A program made the translations under genes and the position numbers. The notes under the pieces were generated by a model. That model made no database searches. It saw only the letters and a program-made list of their open reading frames with translations, and was not told the origin of the DNA. DNA of 64,000 nucleotides, taken from Euphorbia lathyris (taxonomy: Eukaryota > Streptophyta > Magnoliopsida > Malpighiales > Euphorbiaceae). Numbering within the stretch: the stretch's first letter is position 1; every line of letters starts with the position of its first letter. This document shows positions 22,796 to 34,461 of the stretch, one piece after another. The stretch covers positions 86,995,501 to 87,059,500 of the forward strand of contig NC_088915.1 of the NCBI RefSeq assembly GCF_963576675.1. The letters are read 5' to 3'.

Positions 22796-23194
22796 GTCTA
22801 TTTCTCCATCTTTATTTTTGTTTTTGTTTTCTTTTGCGACGCCCTTGGAATAGGCGTCATTTTAATAACGCGGAGGGTCGTGCAACCCCGCACTCTTAGT
22901 TTGGTTTGCACTAACAAAAACAAAAATAAAAATTAAATAAATAACAAAATAATTAAACTAATTTATTGATTCTTAAATCTATCCCGACACACTACCTCCC
23001 TCGGAAATTAATTAAAGTTCCGTTATTTGTCATTAAAATAAAAAATCGGAACACAAAGGATCGGTTTTAGTGAGAAATTTTAGTCTTAATTTTGAAGTTC
23101 TAGAATTTATGCAAAGCCTAGGTTTATACTAAACAAAAGCATTAAGTCCTAACCCACATGTCATCTCCATAATAAAATTTAAAAAGGCAATAAA
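22796..23194. other. LARD interior without genes, left of the solo LTR
   Basis: No reading frame of note is seen. A/T-rich, ending in ATAAA, the target of the nested solo LTR. Confidence 0.6.
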
Positions 23195-25263
23195 TGTTGG
23201 GGTTTAGTGTCCTATAGACAATTGTTGCAGGATACAAACTTATTGTAAATGAATTGTTCTTTATATCATTTGTATAAGATATATGTTTTATAACTATATA
23301 AAGGCAATCCCTTTTAAAGCACTAAATAAAGTCTAATAAAAGGAAATCCGTAAGTTTGCTTAAAGTGATTATAAAGTGTTCATACAAGCATGAAGTGAGA
23401 CAAAACTTTATAATAAACTAATAAACTTAAAACCACCCCAAGTCAAGTGATATGTTTAGGATTGATATATCACTGTTGAGACTTGTATGTAACAATGTCT
23501 TCTGTCCGACAGAAAGCTGATCTCACAAGCTTCACATATATAGATATCTGGACAGTTACATAGATCCGGTGAAACGTTGTTCATTAGGATTGGGGATCCG
23601 ACTTGAGATAACAGGATGGGTAGATTCATCCTTGTCACCTGTTCATCTCATTGGTATTAATAGGTATAACTAATCCTCAAACTCAAAGGAATGTTAATTG
23701 GTCATCCTGAATTACTGAATGTGAGACTTTGATCGTGTGGTCCCACGATCCTTAACAGAGATGACTCTGGGGTGTGAACTGCAAAGGTTGGGTGTCACAG
23801 GAGGTAATGTCAGGGTAGTTATACATTGGATTGAGCATTTATCACTCCCGATGAATGGGAGATACATCCAAGGATCGCTTGTGGAAGACTCGACTCTAAA
23901 CCCTTGCAAGGTGATAGCTTAAGAGTAGAAATTCGGATTTCACTTAATCTATCTTTTGAGTTGACTCGGCCAATAACAAGTAAAATGAACGTCTCGCTAT
24001 ATGTGACTTGACATTACCCATAGTCATAAGATTCAGTTCAAGGATGTAGTTGATAAAGGATCGTATTATACCGTAACTAATACGGAAGGGTTAACGACAG
24101 AATCAACCTGTCTTCTTAACGGACTCTGGGGGAATGATTATGGACTTGCCAATAACATACTCTGTACATCATTCCGTTATGCAAGGGATTAAATATAATT
24201 CTTGAAGAAATTAATTTAATAGGTTGCATACGGCCAGAAGTAGTAAGGACCTAATGGATCACACGTAAGACTTGGAACCAAAAGGAGAGATGGATATGAT
24301 TAATAGATGGAAGCCCAAAATTAAGCCCAGTAAGGCCCAATTACATGGAGGGGCCGAAATTTATATGTATTTGAGTAAGGAATTAATTTATTCCATTCAT
24401 CTTAATTTGATTAGGATTGTGAAATTAAATTAATTAAGAGATAATCAAGTTAGGAGTTTTAATTAGATTAATATACTCCTATTATTATCTAACTAGGTTA
24501 TTTATTATTATCCTAATTATATTAGATATATAGTAAGATAATAATTAGAAATCCTATTCCGAATTGGATTCCTATTAAGTAACCTATTCCTATCTAACTA
24601 GGGTTTAGATACAAGCAAATATATATACCCCTCCTACATGTGAATTTCGACCTAAGCCTCTACCCTCCCCTAAAGTGATTTTCGAAATTGCTTAGTTAGA
24701 GAGAGAAAAGAATTCTCATCCCCAAGTTCGTGGACAAGAATTCATTCGGCATTCCATCGATTGATTAATCTAATTCATCCCTCTTTCTCCTTGATCTTGT
24801 GTTGGTTAATTAGAGGTAATCTATTTTGGTTACATCTCATAAGGGTTGATTCTAATTTAACCTCACCGTGTTCACGAAAGAAGAAAAACAATCAAAAGGG
24901 AGAAATTCGTTTTTCTTCGCCTACATCAGGTCAGTTCACTATTTCGAGGATTCCCGGAGATTGAACCGTCGGATCGTCGCGATTTTTGGACAGTAGCTTT
25001 TAGACATATTCTTCCACGTTTCCACCGAAGGGATTATCGTTCGGAGGTCTGGAAGGTCTGTTTCGAATAGGGGCAGATTGGTAAACAGTTTACCTCTCCT
25101 TTGAAGTTGTGGGCACTTCGTTTGCAACGGTAGATTGATCAACGAAAGGTATTTCTTCTTATTCCTCTTTATATGAATTAACGATTAACGGATCCTATGG
25201 TTAAAAGGAAGTAGGCTAAAATTTTTATATTTCCGCTGCTATACCTTAGCCCTATTTCCAACA
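23195..25263 (+). mobile_element. solo LTR of a copia-like element, nested in the LARD
   Basis: It starts TGTTGGGGTTTAG and ends CCTATTTCCAACA, giving the short inverted ends TGTTGG/CCAACA. It is flanked by ATAAA at 23,190-23,194 and 25,264-25,268. There is no internal repeat of its ends and no coding region. A TATA-like run at 24,619-24,627 before a pyrimidine-rich leader supports plus orientation. At 2,069 bp it is a long LTR, as in some copia lineages; the superfamily is inferred from termini only. Frames inside it (for example 24,761-24,964) have no known match. Confidence 0.88.
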
Positions 25264-26309
25264 ATAAAAAGGGGATGTTTTGAGAATTTAGCGAAGACTT
25301 GATAGTACATAATTTAAACCCGAACCTTTGTGAGGTATTTTTAAGCCTAAAAGAGTTCGTACGATAACTCTAATTCTTTCATAATTTTTCGAGAGCTTTG
25401 ACTTCACTCGACTCATAGAATTTGCATCCAATACCGGGTTAAGTACACTTATTTTTGGTAAAAAGACAATAGATGATAAACTGAACCCACTTAGGCTAAT
25501 TTTTCTTAATTTATTTTTCTCGTTTTCATTGAACATTAGGAAACCCCTTCGAGCCTATTAACCAACCTTTTTGTTAACACCCTTTTAAACATTTAACCCT
25601 TTTTCCTCTTGTTCAAATACCGACATAATCAAGTTGCACCCGAATTACCCGAAATAAGTCACGGCCTTAACAAATGAGCACCATAAGTTTTCAAAATATT
25701 GTTTTTGTGCCTCTATCAAAACAAAGGATACGATAAAAATAAAAAGGCATTCTCAAGCTCCACCCGAGCAATTTTGTAGTATACTTTGTAAAATTCGCCA
25801 AGGCCGAAATAAACAAAAATACGGTACAATCACAAAACGGTATTTTTGAACTCGAGTTTCTTTAAACTAACCACTAAAGAAGCCACCCACATTACAACCC
25901 CCCTCCGGGTTCATTTTTAATGTTGCCTAACCATATTTTAGGAGGAAAAACCCGGATGAAAATGCAAATTCAACATGATCTCGAGTAAGTGCAAAGAAGA
26001 GTGCTAAAACACCGACCCACCTAAAATTGAGCGTAAGAGCGAAATCCCTTGGTGAGGTACTATCGGGTTCTCAAAAGATAATCAACCCCCGTTAATATTG
26101 CCTATTAAATCTTGATCATGGAGGTTTCAAACAAGTTTTGTACTCAATTGTTTGCGTAGGTACTTACCGAAACCTTTGCACAAAACCATAACTTTGAAAT
26201 CACGCACTTGGCAAAACCAACCTTCGGTTTGTTTCTTAATTTTCTCAATCCCTTGTCTTTCGATTTCTTTTACTTGAGGACAAGTAAAACTTTAAAGTCC
26301 GAGGAGGTT
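25264..26309 (+). other. LARD interior right of the solo LTR, with polypurine tract
   Basis: No protein domain is seen. The end carries TTGAGGACAAGTAAAAC, then GAGGAGGTT at 26,301-26,309, the polypurine tract touching the 3' LTR. Confidence 0.75.
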
Positions 26310-28142
26310 TGATAGGGGTATTTTACCCCTATCTTTTAGCGTGATTTACGGGTTGATTTTGGATAAAATAAATAAGTTTAATTATAAAAATAAAAGTGTT
26401 TTGATAAAATAAAGAAATAAAAATAAATCTCGTACTTTCAGTTAATTTTCTGTGTTTTTGATTAGTTTAGGAAATAAAAACATCAAGCTAACTCGGCTAG
26501 CAAGATTTGTATTTCAGGTACGAGCAAGGAGCAAAAATCTACTCAGGTACGCGGGGCGTATCACCCTTTACGCGGGGCGTGAAACATGTTGTCAGCAATA
26601 ATTGCCTTATCCGCAGGCGCCATGTGGAATTGACTCAGCATACGCGGGGCGTATGCCACCCTACGCGGGGCGTATGACACATGTCGGAAATAATTGGCCT
26701 AATCCTGAAAGTCAGACTACACTGTCTCCCTGAGTCAACTCTTCGTACGCGGGGCGTATAACCATACACGCGAGGCGTACTAGGCAATTCCTCAATGATA
26801 AAAACTTAGAGACTCTTTTACGCGGGGCGTACTTTAGCTACGCACGGCGTAAAAGCTCCAATTCAAGCAATAAAACTTCAGAGACTCAAACAAGCGGGGC
26901 GCACTTTAGCTACGCAGGGCGTGCTTGAGACAACAAGACACGGAATTGGTCCACATGCAGGAGATTTCTGACGGAATGGGCACTTACGCGGGGCGTAGAC
27001 CACCTCACGCGGGGCGTATCATGGGATTTCTGCACCAAATAATGTTGCTCCATACTTGTACTTTGTGAAGTTACAACATTGCCCTTGCTTGATGTCTATA
27101 AATAGGAAGCTCTTGAACTTCATTTGACACCAAGAAATAATTACACAACTAGAGAGAGCAAAAACTATACTTGTTTGATTATTTGTAGTTTAGGTTTGTT
27201 TTTAGGCTTTGTGTAACTAAACTCTTCCATCTCGAGAGCTTGTCCGTTGCTCCCGGCATTTCACCAAAGTTCCGCTCCATCTCCGCACACCAAGCTCGAG
27301 AGCTCCACCATTCAAGACCTTAGAGACGGCTTTTGAGTCCGGTTAGCTAGTTCCGAGGGTGGATTCTTCCCTTTACACTTGCTAATTAGCTTGATCTCAT
27401 CCTATGTACTAGGCTTGTTTGTAATTCATATTTACACTTTCCATATTTATAATTTATGATTCATAATCCTCTTTTCTATATATGTGTTGATGTTTGTTAC
27501 TTGTTTTGACATTCATAAACTGACTATTGTGTAGGAGAACACGATTTCCGACGCCATTCGGGCTATCTTTAGGGATTCATATAGGTGTTGCCTTACCGAA
27601 AGTGACAAACCAGAAACCGTAGGAATTGACAAGCCACGGAACTTACGGGCCCTAATTTCTGGTCCCAAGCATTAGACACGCCTTGACTAGGAACCACGTA
27701 GTCTAAGTACTTCACGGGTCGGTTATACTACACGTAGTCGTCTTTGCACGAGCAAACCTTCAACCGTATAAACATTAGAAGTCATTATTTGTCATAGTTA
27801 TAACTTATCGTATTCACATCACTCCATAGAGTTTCGTTATATAAATTCGCCTCACAACATAGTTAGTAGTAGCTTGTAGTTGTGTCTCACACCAACCTTA
27901 AAGTATTCACCGCTTAAATAACGTATAAAACCGAGTCGTTTAAAACTTGCAGTTATAAATCCCGTGGATTCGATACCCGGTCTTAATCGGATTATTACTT
28001 GATACGACGGGGTACACTTGCCCCTAAGTAGTGACGTCTAGTAAAGATAGCGCATTTAGAAAGATCACATCCATAGTCATAACGCACTTATCATAATATA
28101 TATTTCGTCGTAGAAACTCTACCACTAGGCGTCGCCCTATCA
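26310..28142 (+). repeat. LARD 3' LTR
   Basis: 1,833 bp. Same ends as the 5' LTR and almost the same sequence, but with one more 21-bp block (TATCACCCTTTACGCGGGGCG, about 26,559-26,579), hence 12 dodecamer motifs. It ends at CCCTATCA and is followed by GGAAA. Confidence 0.95.
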
Positions 28143-28800
28143 GGAAACATTCTACCTTATGTAAGAGGACTGAGCAGTTCCCAATGTATTTCATAGGTAG
28201 GGTGCTAAGAGATGCCAAGATGAGATATTTGAAGCTAGAAAAGCTGGCTTACGGGGTGGTTATCACTACTCAAAAACTTCAACACTACTTCCAAATCCAA
28301 TCAATAGTAGTATGAATGGAAACACCCTTGAGGAAGATTCTACAGCGTCCAAAAACCTCTGCCAGGTTCGGTGAGTGTGCTTTGCGCTTAACTAAGTTTG
28401 ATGTCAAGCTCGAACATTTGAGGGCCTTTAAAGCTCAAGCCTTGAAAGATTTAATATACATGAATTAGAATCTGATGTTCACACAACACCACATGTATGA
28501 GAAGTTTTTATGCCAGTTCTAGAAAGGATAGAGCATAAATTGCCAATTGGGACTCACATCAAAGGGCTGCAGTGTGGAATTTTCCACCTCCAATTATGTA
28601 GAAGAATATGAAACCATGATCCAAGGGATTAAAATCTTGAATATCATAAGGACAGACCGAGCAGTCCTCAAAAGTGATTCAAAACTCATGGTCAGCTAAC
28701 TTTTGAATAGCTACGAGGCTAAGAACCCATAATACAATAGTATCCAGGTTTAGCCAAGCAATTTATGGCCTTTAGACAAAAAGAGGGGAACAATTGCCCC
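28143..28800 (+). pseudogene. Ty3/gypsy (Tat-type) remnant, part 3: two RNase H domains
   Basis: After the LARD the host element resumes. Words such as 'VLRDAKMRYLKLEKLAYGVV' and 'TPLRKILQRPKTSARFGE' (28,200-28,370) match the gypsy RNase H. A second block, 'YVEEYETMIQGIKIL' and 'LKSDSKLMVS*LLNSYEAKNP' (28,590-28,735), matches the additional archaeal-type RNase H found in the Tat lineage. Stops and shifts are frequent. No convincing integrase follows. Confidence 0.75.
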
Positions 28801-29789
28801 CTTCAGGATCAAATCTAACTTAGACCAAAGCTTATTCAACGTTAATAGCTCCAACCAGGCTTTGAGCGATAGTTGGCATGGACACAAGTGAAACTCTTCC
28901 AAAATGGCTAAGATAGGAGCCAGAAGGGGAAACCTTATGCCATAGGTAAAAAAATTGGATGTAAACTCTTATGAAATCTTTGTCGTCCTTCATGAGTTCA
29001 TCATCAACATGTTGCCCGTGGTTAGGTAGGTACATTTTCAAGTTATCAAGGGAATGCAACTCGATCATCCACCAGTTGGGAGGCCGTCAAAATAGAGCCT
29101 TGATCTCCGACCTTGGGATTCTGCTTTTTCTCGATAACTATTTCCTTACGCTTATCAGTTTCCCTTTTAGTCTATTTCAGTAAAGGCATATCACTGGAGG
29201 AGGTTGGATGAAGGATTACAAATGTTTGGGATTTACGAGAATTCTTCTGCTTAAAAACTTCCATACAACAAAAATAAAAGGTAGGGGAAGAAAGAAGACT
29301 TGCAATTTCTAAGGATGAAATGGAAGCTCATAACGTATGGAAGAAATGCAAAAGACTGGAATAAGAAATTCATCTCTCATGGGTTGCTTTTATATTGATT
29401 TTTTAAAAGGCATGTGAGAGTTCTCCATCAATGAGAGACTGGGTGTGTCCTCACTCATGGAAATCATGAACCTTTCTCCTACTTTCACTTAGGTTAAAAC
29501 GCTTAAAACACATGTCGTGCATCCCGTGGAATTAAAAAGCGGTAGGAATGATGATTGCAGAAAGACTACACATCTACTAAGAATGATGTCACTCTTAAGC
29601 CACACGACACGGCATATCACTTACCCCGAAGATAAAAGATCGCATATGACGCAGCCAATGACAAACATCAACCTGAATGTAACGTTCAGACAAACGAGGT
29701 ATCTACAGAATTTCGAACCATTCCCTCACAAACCATAGCAAGACCCCATGAATGTTTACTAACCGAAGCTCTAAAGAGCTTCAAGAGTC
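28801..29789. other. unrecognised interior of the gypsy remnant
   Basis: Frames at 28,832-29,068 (minus) and 29,517-29,738 (plus) match no family I can name. Tat elements usually carry integrase here; I see no HHCC or DDE pattern. The stretch may be a replaced or non-coding part. Confidence 0.4.
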
Positions 29790-30262
29790 AAAAGGGGGAC
29801 ATATGATATCATCCGAAAAACATCAAGCTCCACATGTCCTCCTCCTAAACCAACAGGGATGTCCGGAGCAAGTAAGATAGTCGTATTGAACTAAATAGGA
29901 ACACACAATCCTCCTCCTCGAGACAGGTGGACCAATGGGATACTTGTTGAATCCTCTTTGGATCATGATCCTTCAAATCACGTCTAAAATTGAGAAATCT
30001 CAATTTGAATATATTATAACTACTTAAAATGTGTACACTACCGAGAAGATGACATTTGCCATCCATAGAATCCAAAGAGAATGTTCTAACACCGACTCGC
30101 GATTTTACCTTTGGGTTCCTTGAATGACTCTGTAGTCAAGGTCCCGATACTTATCTATTGCAATTATTCTCAATTGTTTTGTACTCTTAATCCGATACTC
30201 TTCTAACTTAGATATCGAAATAGGATCGCTCGTGAACAGCCTCATTTTGATTTTTTTTTTTT
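29790..30262 (+). repeat. probable 3' LTR of the Tat-type remnant, with polypurine tract
   Basis: AAAAGGGGGAC (29,790-29,800) is followed by TGATATCATCC from 29,804, the standard polypurine tract and TG start of such LTRs. The right end is not certain; similarity-free A/T runs begin after about 30,245. No CA end with target duplication was found. Confidence 0.5.
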
Positions 30263-31061
30263 TTTCTATGTTTACAATTTTGTTTCACTTATGGCCAAAA
30301 TGGGTTAAAGAAAGGTTTATATGTTTGTGTATAAGGTGGTTGCCTGGCAAGAACTGAAGGCGGTTTCAAATTGGGGAATAATATTCTTTAAATTGTTTTT
30401 GCTACAAGTGTTCTTTCATTCGTAAGCAAACAATTAATAATTTTCAGAAAAAAAAAATAATTTAATTGTAACAGATATATTTCCAGATAATACTGCCAAT
30501 TCAATTTTTATGAAAATATTTTAAAAGTTTCTCTCTTTTTCTTAAAAAAAAAAATAAGCACAAATAAATTGTGGTTTTGGGTATTTGCAAAAATATATTC
30601 ATGGTTTAAAAAGGCAAGTATGCGGTTTTTTCATTTTTTTTTATACAGGAGGGTTCAGCGAAATACTATTAAGAGATTATCTTTCTAGGCCAGAAATCAC
30701 ACTAACATCTTATCAGAACTCACGACTGACATTAGAGGGGCAATTCTGAAATACATAGATACTTCTAAGCAAAGTCAGTGCATAGTTAGTCAGATTATCT
30801 GTCACTTTGTCACATTTTCTAAAGACATGAAGAATTATGATATCACAGCTTTTATTAATGAGCTAAGAACATGCACGAATAAGATTGTTACATTTACTTG
30901 AGTTATCATCTCTATTATTGATCCAAGAATAGTGCTCACTTATACCGTGAATAATCAAATTTGAATGGTATAATGAGATAGAAAGTCGTATGAATTTTTT
31001 ATTGTGAACTGTCATGTGACAAATATATATCTATTTAATTAATTTTGGATACTTAATTTAA
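30263..31061. other. intergenic DNA, no gene
   Basis: A/T runs and no conserved frame. At 30,640-30,960 the sequence is less A/T-rich and could be an old element, but it matches nothing I recognise. Confidence 0.45.
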
Positions 31062-31640
31062 GGAATAAAGTATAAAAATGTTCCTAACATTGATAGGTAG
31101 GAACAATTTTATTTTTAACGTCTAAAATGATGCAATTTTAACTTTAATATTGGTAGCCAAAAATAATTTTACTTCTAACATTGACGGTTGAGTAAATTTG
31201 AAAAATAATTCATGAAAATTGTCTTCTCAGTCATAAATTTTATCATATCCATTGTACATGCACTTCATTTTACCACTTGACGATAACAGATCACAAATAT
31301 ATGAAAATACATGAAAAAATATTATAAAATTATATTGTTTTATAGGAGTTGGACAAAAAAAAATCTAAATATTTCGCCAAATTTAAAAATATATTAATCT
31401 CTAATTTTGTTATGAAATTATAAAAAAACACAAAAATATTTTTGTAGAACCAATTAATATGTAATTGATGCAAAATGCGAGTATAAAATATTTGTGTTTT
31501 TTAATAATGTCTGAAATTGACTCTGCTTGCCAACGACAGGGTAAAATTACTCTTGGTTGCTAAGATTAGAGGTAAAACTGTGTCATTTTAGACGTTAGGG
31601 TAAAATTACGTTATTTTAGACGTTAGGGTAAAATTGCTCT
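31062..31640. repeat. foldback element of the 'AAAATTGCTC' family
   Basis: Left arm: AGTATAAAAATGTTCCTAAC and AATTTTATTTTTAACGTC. Right arm: inverted counterparts such as GACGTTAGGGTAAAATTGCTC. It is the same family as 57,222-57,840. The right end seems truncated at about 31,640, so no target duplication is visible. Confidence 0.6.
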
Positions 31641-31929
31641 TAGCTAGAGGTGGTAACTATCGGGCTCGTGTTTGGTCAATTTGGGGGTAATGTAAGATTG
31701 AGTCAACCCAAACCCAATTCAAAATCTTTCTTGTGATAATCGTGTTAACCTAATCAGATTAGTGTCAGTTTCGTGTCATGTTTTCGGATCACATGTAATT
31801 TTACTATGTATGTACGACTATTAAAATTACAAGAGGATATGGTACTATTTTTAAATATGTTATGTTATTTTTTATTAATATATTAACAATAATCATCGAA
31901 AAATCTGTTACATGCTGGGGGATAATGTA

Positions 31930-32653
31930 GGGGTAAACTACACCAATGGTACCTGAACTTTATACAGTTTATACTTTGGTACCTAGATTATATTTTGTCC
32001 CAAAAATATACCTGAAGTAATGATGATCGGACAATTTAGTATATTTTTACCGGTTATGACCGGTCAACGCGAGTTTCATGAGTTAATTACATTAATGGTA
32101 CCTGCACTTTACCATAATTCACATTTCGGTACCTGAATTTTATTTTATCCTAAAAACATAACACAAGTAAAAGTGATTGAAAGGTTTAGTTCATTGGATC
32201 GGTTAGTGACCGGGTGACATGAACTAAACATTGGGACTCACCATACACTCAATTAACATAAAATTATAATATTGTCATTTATAAGCTAAATGACAGTATT
32301 ATAATTTTATGTTAATTGAGTGTATGATTAGTCTCAATTTTTAATTTAAAATGGTCAAACTCGGGTTGATCAATCACTGATCGGTTAAATATACTAAAAT
32401 ATTGAGTCATCTTTACTTGAAGTGTATTTTTTGGACAAAATGAAATCTAGGTACCAAAATGTGAATTCAGGTAAAGTTCAGGTACCATCAATGTAATTTA
32501 CTCATCAAAATCGCATTGACCGGCCATTAACCGGTAAAATATACTTAATTGTCCGGTCATCGTTACTTAGGGTATATTTTTGAGACAAAATGTAATCTAG
32601 GTACCAAAGTGTGAATTAGGGTAAAGTTCAGGTACCATTGGTGTAATTTACTC
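31930..32653. mobile_element. Mutator-like foldback MITE with 9-bp target duplication
   Basis: Starts GGGGTAAACTACACCAATGG and ends CCATTGGTGTAATTTACTC; the inverted arms are several hundred bp long and meet near 32,280 (AATTGAGTGT...). GATAATGTA flanks it at 31,921-31,929 and 32,654-32,662. Long terminal inverted repeats with a 9-bp duplication are characteristic of Mutator-like elements. It encodes no protein. A relative lies in SKS intron 5. Confidence 0.88.
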
Positions 32654-32784
32654 GATAATGTAATGTATTTATAATAATATAAGGGGTTTAAGTTGTGTTT
32701 GCAATAATAATTGTAATTTTATTATGTTTAATAATAAAGTGACATGTAAAAATATGAGATAATATAACAATAATTTTATAATTT

Positions 32785-33305
32785 GGTTTAATGCATTATT
32801 TGCCTCATGTACTTGTTCAAAAAGTTTTATTGGCCTCCTGAACTTTCAAAGTGTTCAGATAGTCCCTTCAACTTGTATAAAGTGTTCAGTTAGCTTCTTG
32901 AACTTGCGTAAAATGTAATCAATTAATCACTTAGTTGCAAAAAAAAAAAAAAGTTAAATGCGGAAATTATAGTGCACGCGTCTTAAAAAAAAAAGTAAAA
33001 CGACCAAAGTCAGCATATGTGGTTCTAATATTAGAGAAGATAAATTTTACAATTAAGCAAATAAGAACTTCATTTTTAATCTATTATGTAAATTACGTAA
33101 CAACATTCTAAGGTGCATGGAACACAACTTCCACATGTAGCTTACTTTTTTTTGCAACCGGGTGATTAATTTATTACATTTTGCACAAGTTCGAGGGGCT
33201 AACTGAACCTTTTATGCAAGTTGAAGGGTCTATCGAGATACTTTGAAAGTTCAGAGGAACAATCAAGCTTTTTGAACAAGTTTAGCATGTCACCCTCATC
33301 CAACC
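32785..33305. repeat. foldback element ('CTTGTTCAAAAAG' family)
   Basis: The arm at 32,785-32,945 (TACTTGTTCAAAAAGTTTTA, CTGAACTTTCAAAGT) returns inverted at 33,145-33,290. Possible 9-bp flanks TTATAATTT and TAAAAATTT agree at 7 of 9 bases. A relative lies at about 54,715-55,125. Confidence 0.65.
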
Positions 33306-33436
33306 TAAAAATTTGCATGTCAATTTCGTGTCAATCCAAAATTATACATTATCTACTAAGTTAAACTCAAATACTAAAATTACGTATCGATTTCATACTT
33401 TTTCTACCTATACTCTTAGCTGTCAACATTAATCTC

Positions 33437-33490
33437 TTTTTTTTTTTTTGGTAAGAAAGGAAAGGAAAAAAACAAAACCAACAAAAAACC
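33437..33490 (-). mobile_element. extremely truncated LINE 3' end
   Basis: A T-run (33,437-33,449) followed by GGTAAGAAAGGAAAGGAAAA and an AAC-rich stretch closely matches the 3' end of LINE-3 at 61,595-61,650. About 55 bp of the 3' untranslated region is kept, as expected for an aborted reverse transcription. Confidence 0.6.
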
Positions 33491-33599
33491 TTGATTTGGG
33501 TTTTTTTTTTGAAAATAAACTCTTATAAATATGCATAATTAATTATAAAAAATTACAACTAAATCAGATTATGAAACTTAATTTTGAATATGTCATTAT

Positions 33600-34075
33600 A
33601 TTCTATATATAGCAAATAAAGTACATTTTAATTTAAAAAAATTAAACTCCAATTCATAAATCTTAAATCCTAGATAAAATATCCTAAATTCCAATTTATA
33701 AACTCTAATTCTTAAAACATGTTAAAAATAATGATTTTATTAGTTTGATATAATGAAAAATTATGATTTGATATAATTGTAGATTGTTTTTCAAAAGTGT
33801 ATTTCTATGTAAATTTCCCTCAAAGACTTCAGTTTGCAAGCTTTGCTGACAAGCCTTTTGGAATGAAAAGAAGTCAATTTTGGGCTTTTGAAGTGGAAGG
33901 AGTTAGAGCTAAAGTAAATGGGTTGGGCCTTAATTGCAAGGAAATGAACATATATTTTAGGGAAAATTACACAGAAATTCATTTTTAAAAACTATTTCCA
34001 ACAATGTCAAATCATAATTTTGGATTATGTCAAACTAGTAAAATCAGTACTTTTAATATATTTTAAGGATTAGAA
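33600..34075. repeat. palindromic element
   Basis: The arm at about 33,690-33,825 (ATGATTTTATTAGTTTGATA, TATTTCTATGTAAATTTCCC) is the inverse of about 33,955-34,070. The two 63-codon frames on opposite strands at 33,791-33,988 are mirror products of this palindrome and not genes. Confidence 0.65.
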
Positions 34076-34090
34076 TTTATAAATTATAAG

Positions 34091-34401
34091 TCTATAATAT
34101 ATTTTCTAAGGTTTATTATTTATAAATTAGAGTCTAGAATTATGATGTAAAATCATAATATATGGAGAATAATTACATATTAAGAATTAAATTTGTTGAT
34201 ATTACTTAGTTGTAATTTTTTACTTAATTATGATATTAATATATTTGACCCTATATTTTAATATTTTTTCTTTAATAGTCTATAATATATTTTTTAGGGT
34301 TTATGATTTATGAATTAGAGTCTAGAATTTTTAAATTATGGTGTAAAATCATAATATATAGAGAATAATGACATATTAAGAATTAAGTTTGGTGATATTA
34401 C
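34091..34401. repeat. tandem repeat, about 188-bp unit, split by LINE-2
   Basis: Unit A is 34,091-34,278. Unit B starts at 34,279 and is interrupted at 34,401 by the LINE poly(T); its end (TTAATTATGAGATTCATATA) reappears at about 41,483. It gives an internal yardstick for the LINE boundaries. Confidence 0.75.
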
Positions 34402-34461
34402 TTTTTTTTTTTTTAATCAGAAAATGGAATTAGATTAAAGAAGCAATATTGTCTTCAGAAA

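Larger units (their letters stand above)
19789..28142 (+). mobile_element. non-autonomous Ty3/gypsy-type LTR element (LARD-like), with a nested solo LTR
   Basis: Two long LTRs (1,812 and 1,833 bp) start TGATAGGGGT and end CCCTATCA. They are flanked by GGAAA at 19,784-19,788 and 28,143-28,147. A tRNA-Asp-type primer site follows the 5' LTR and a GAGGAGG purine tract precedes the 3' LTR. The 4.7-kb interior lacks protease, RT, RNase H and integrase, so the element must have moved with enzymes of a relative. The CTTGGGAGGCAACCCAAG block (about 22,369) and the 'TTGAGGACAAG' block near 26,273 are features of Athila/Tat-branch gypsy elements. The LTRs are nearly identical, so it is one of the youngest insertions here. 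Confidence 0.95.

Noticed and set aside
33791..33988. Two 63-codon frames facing each other on opposite strands
   Set aside because: They are mirror images produced by a palindromic element; there is no known domain.
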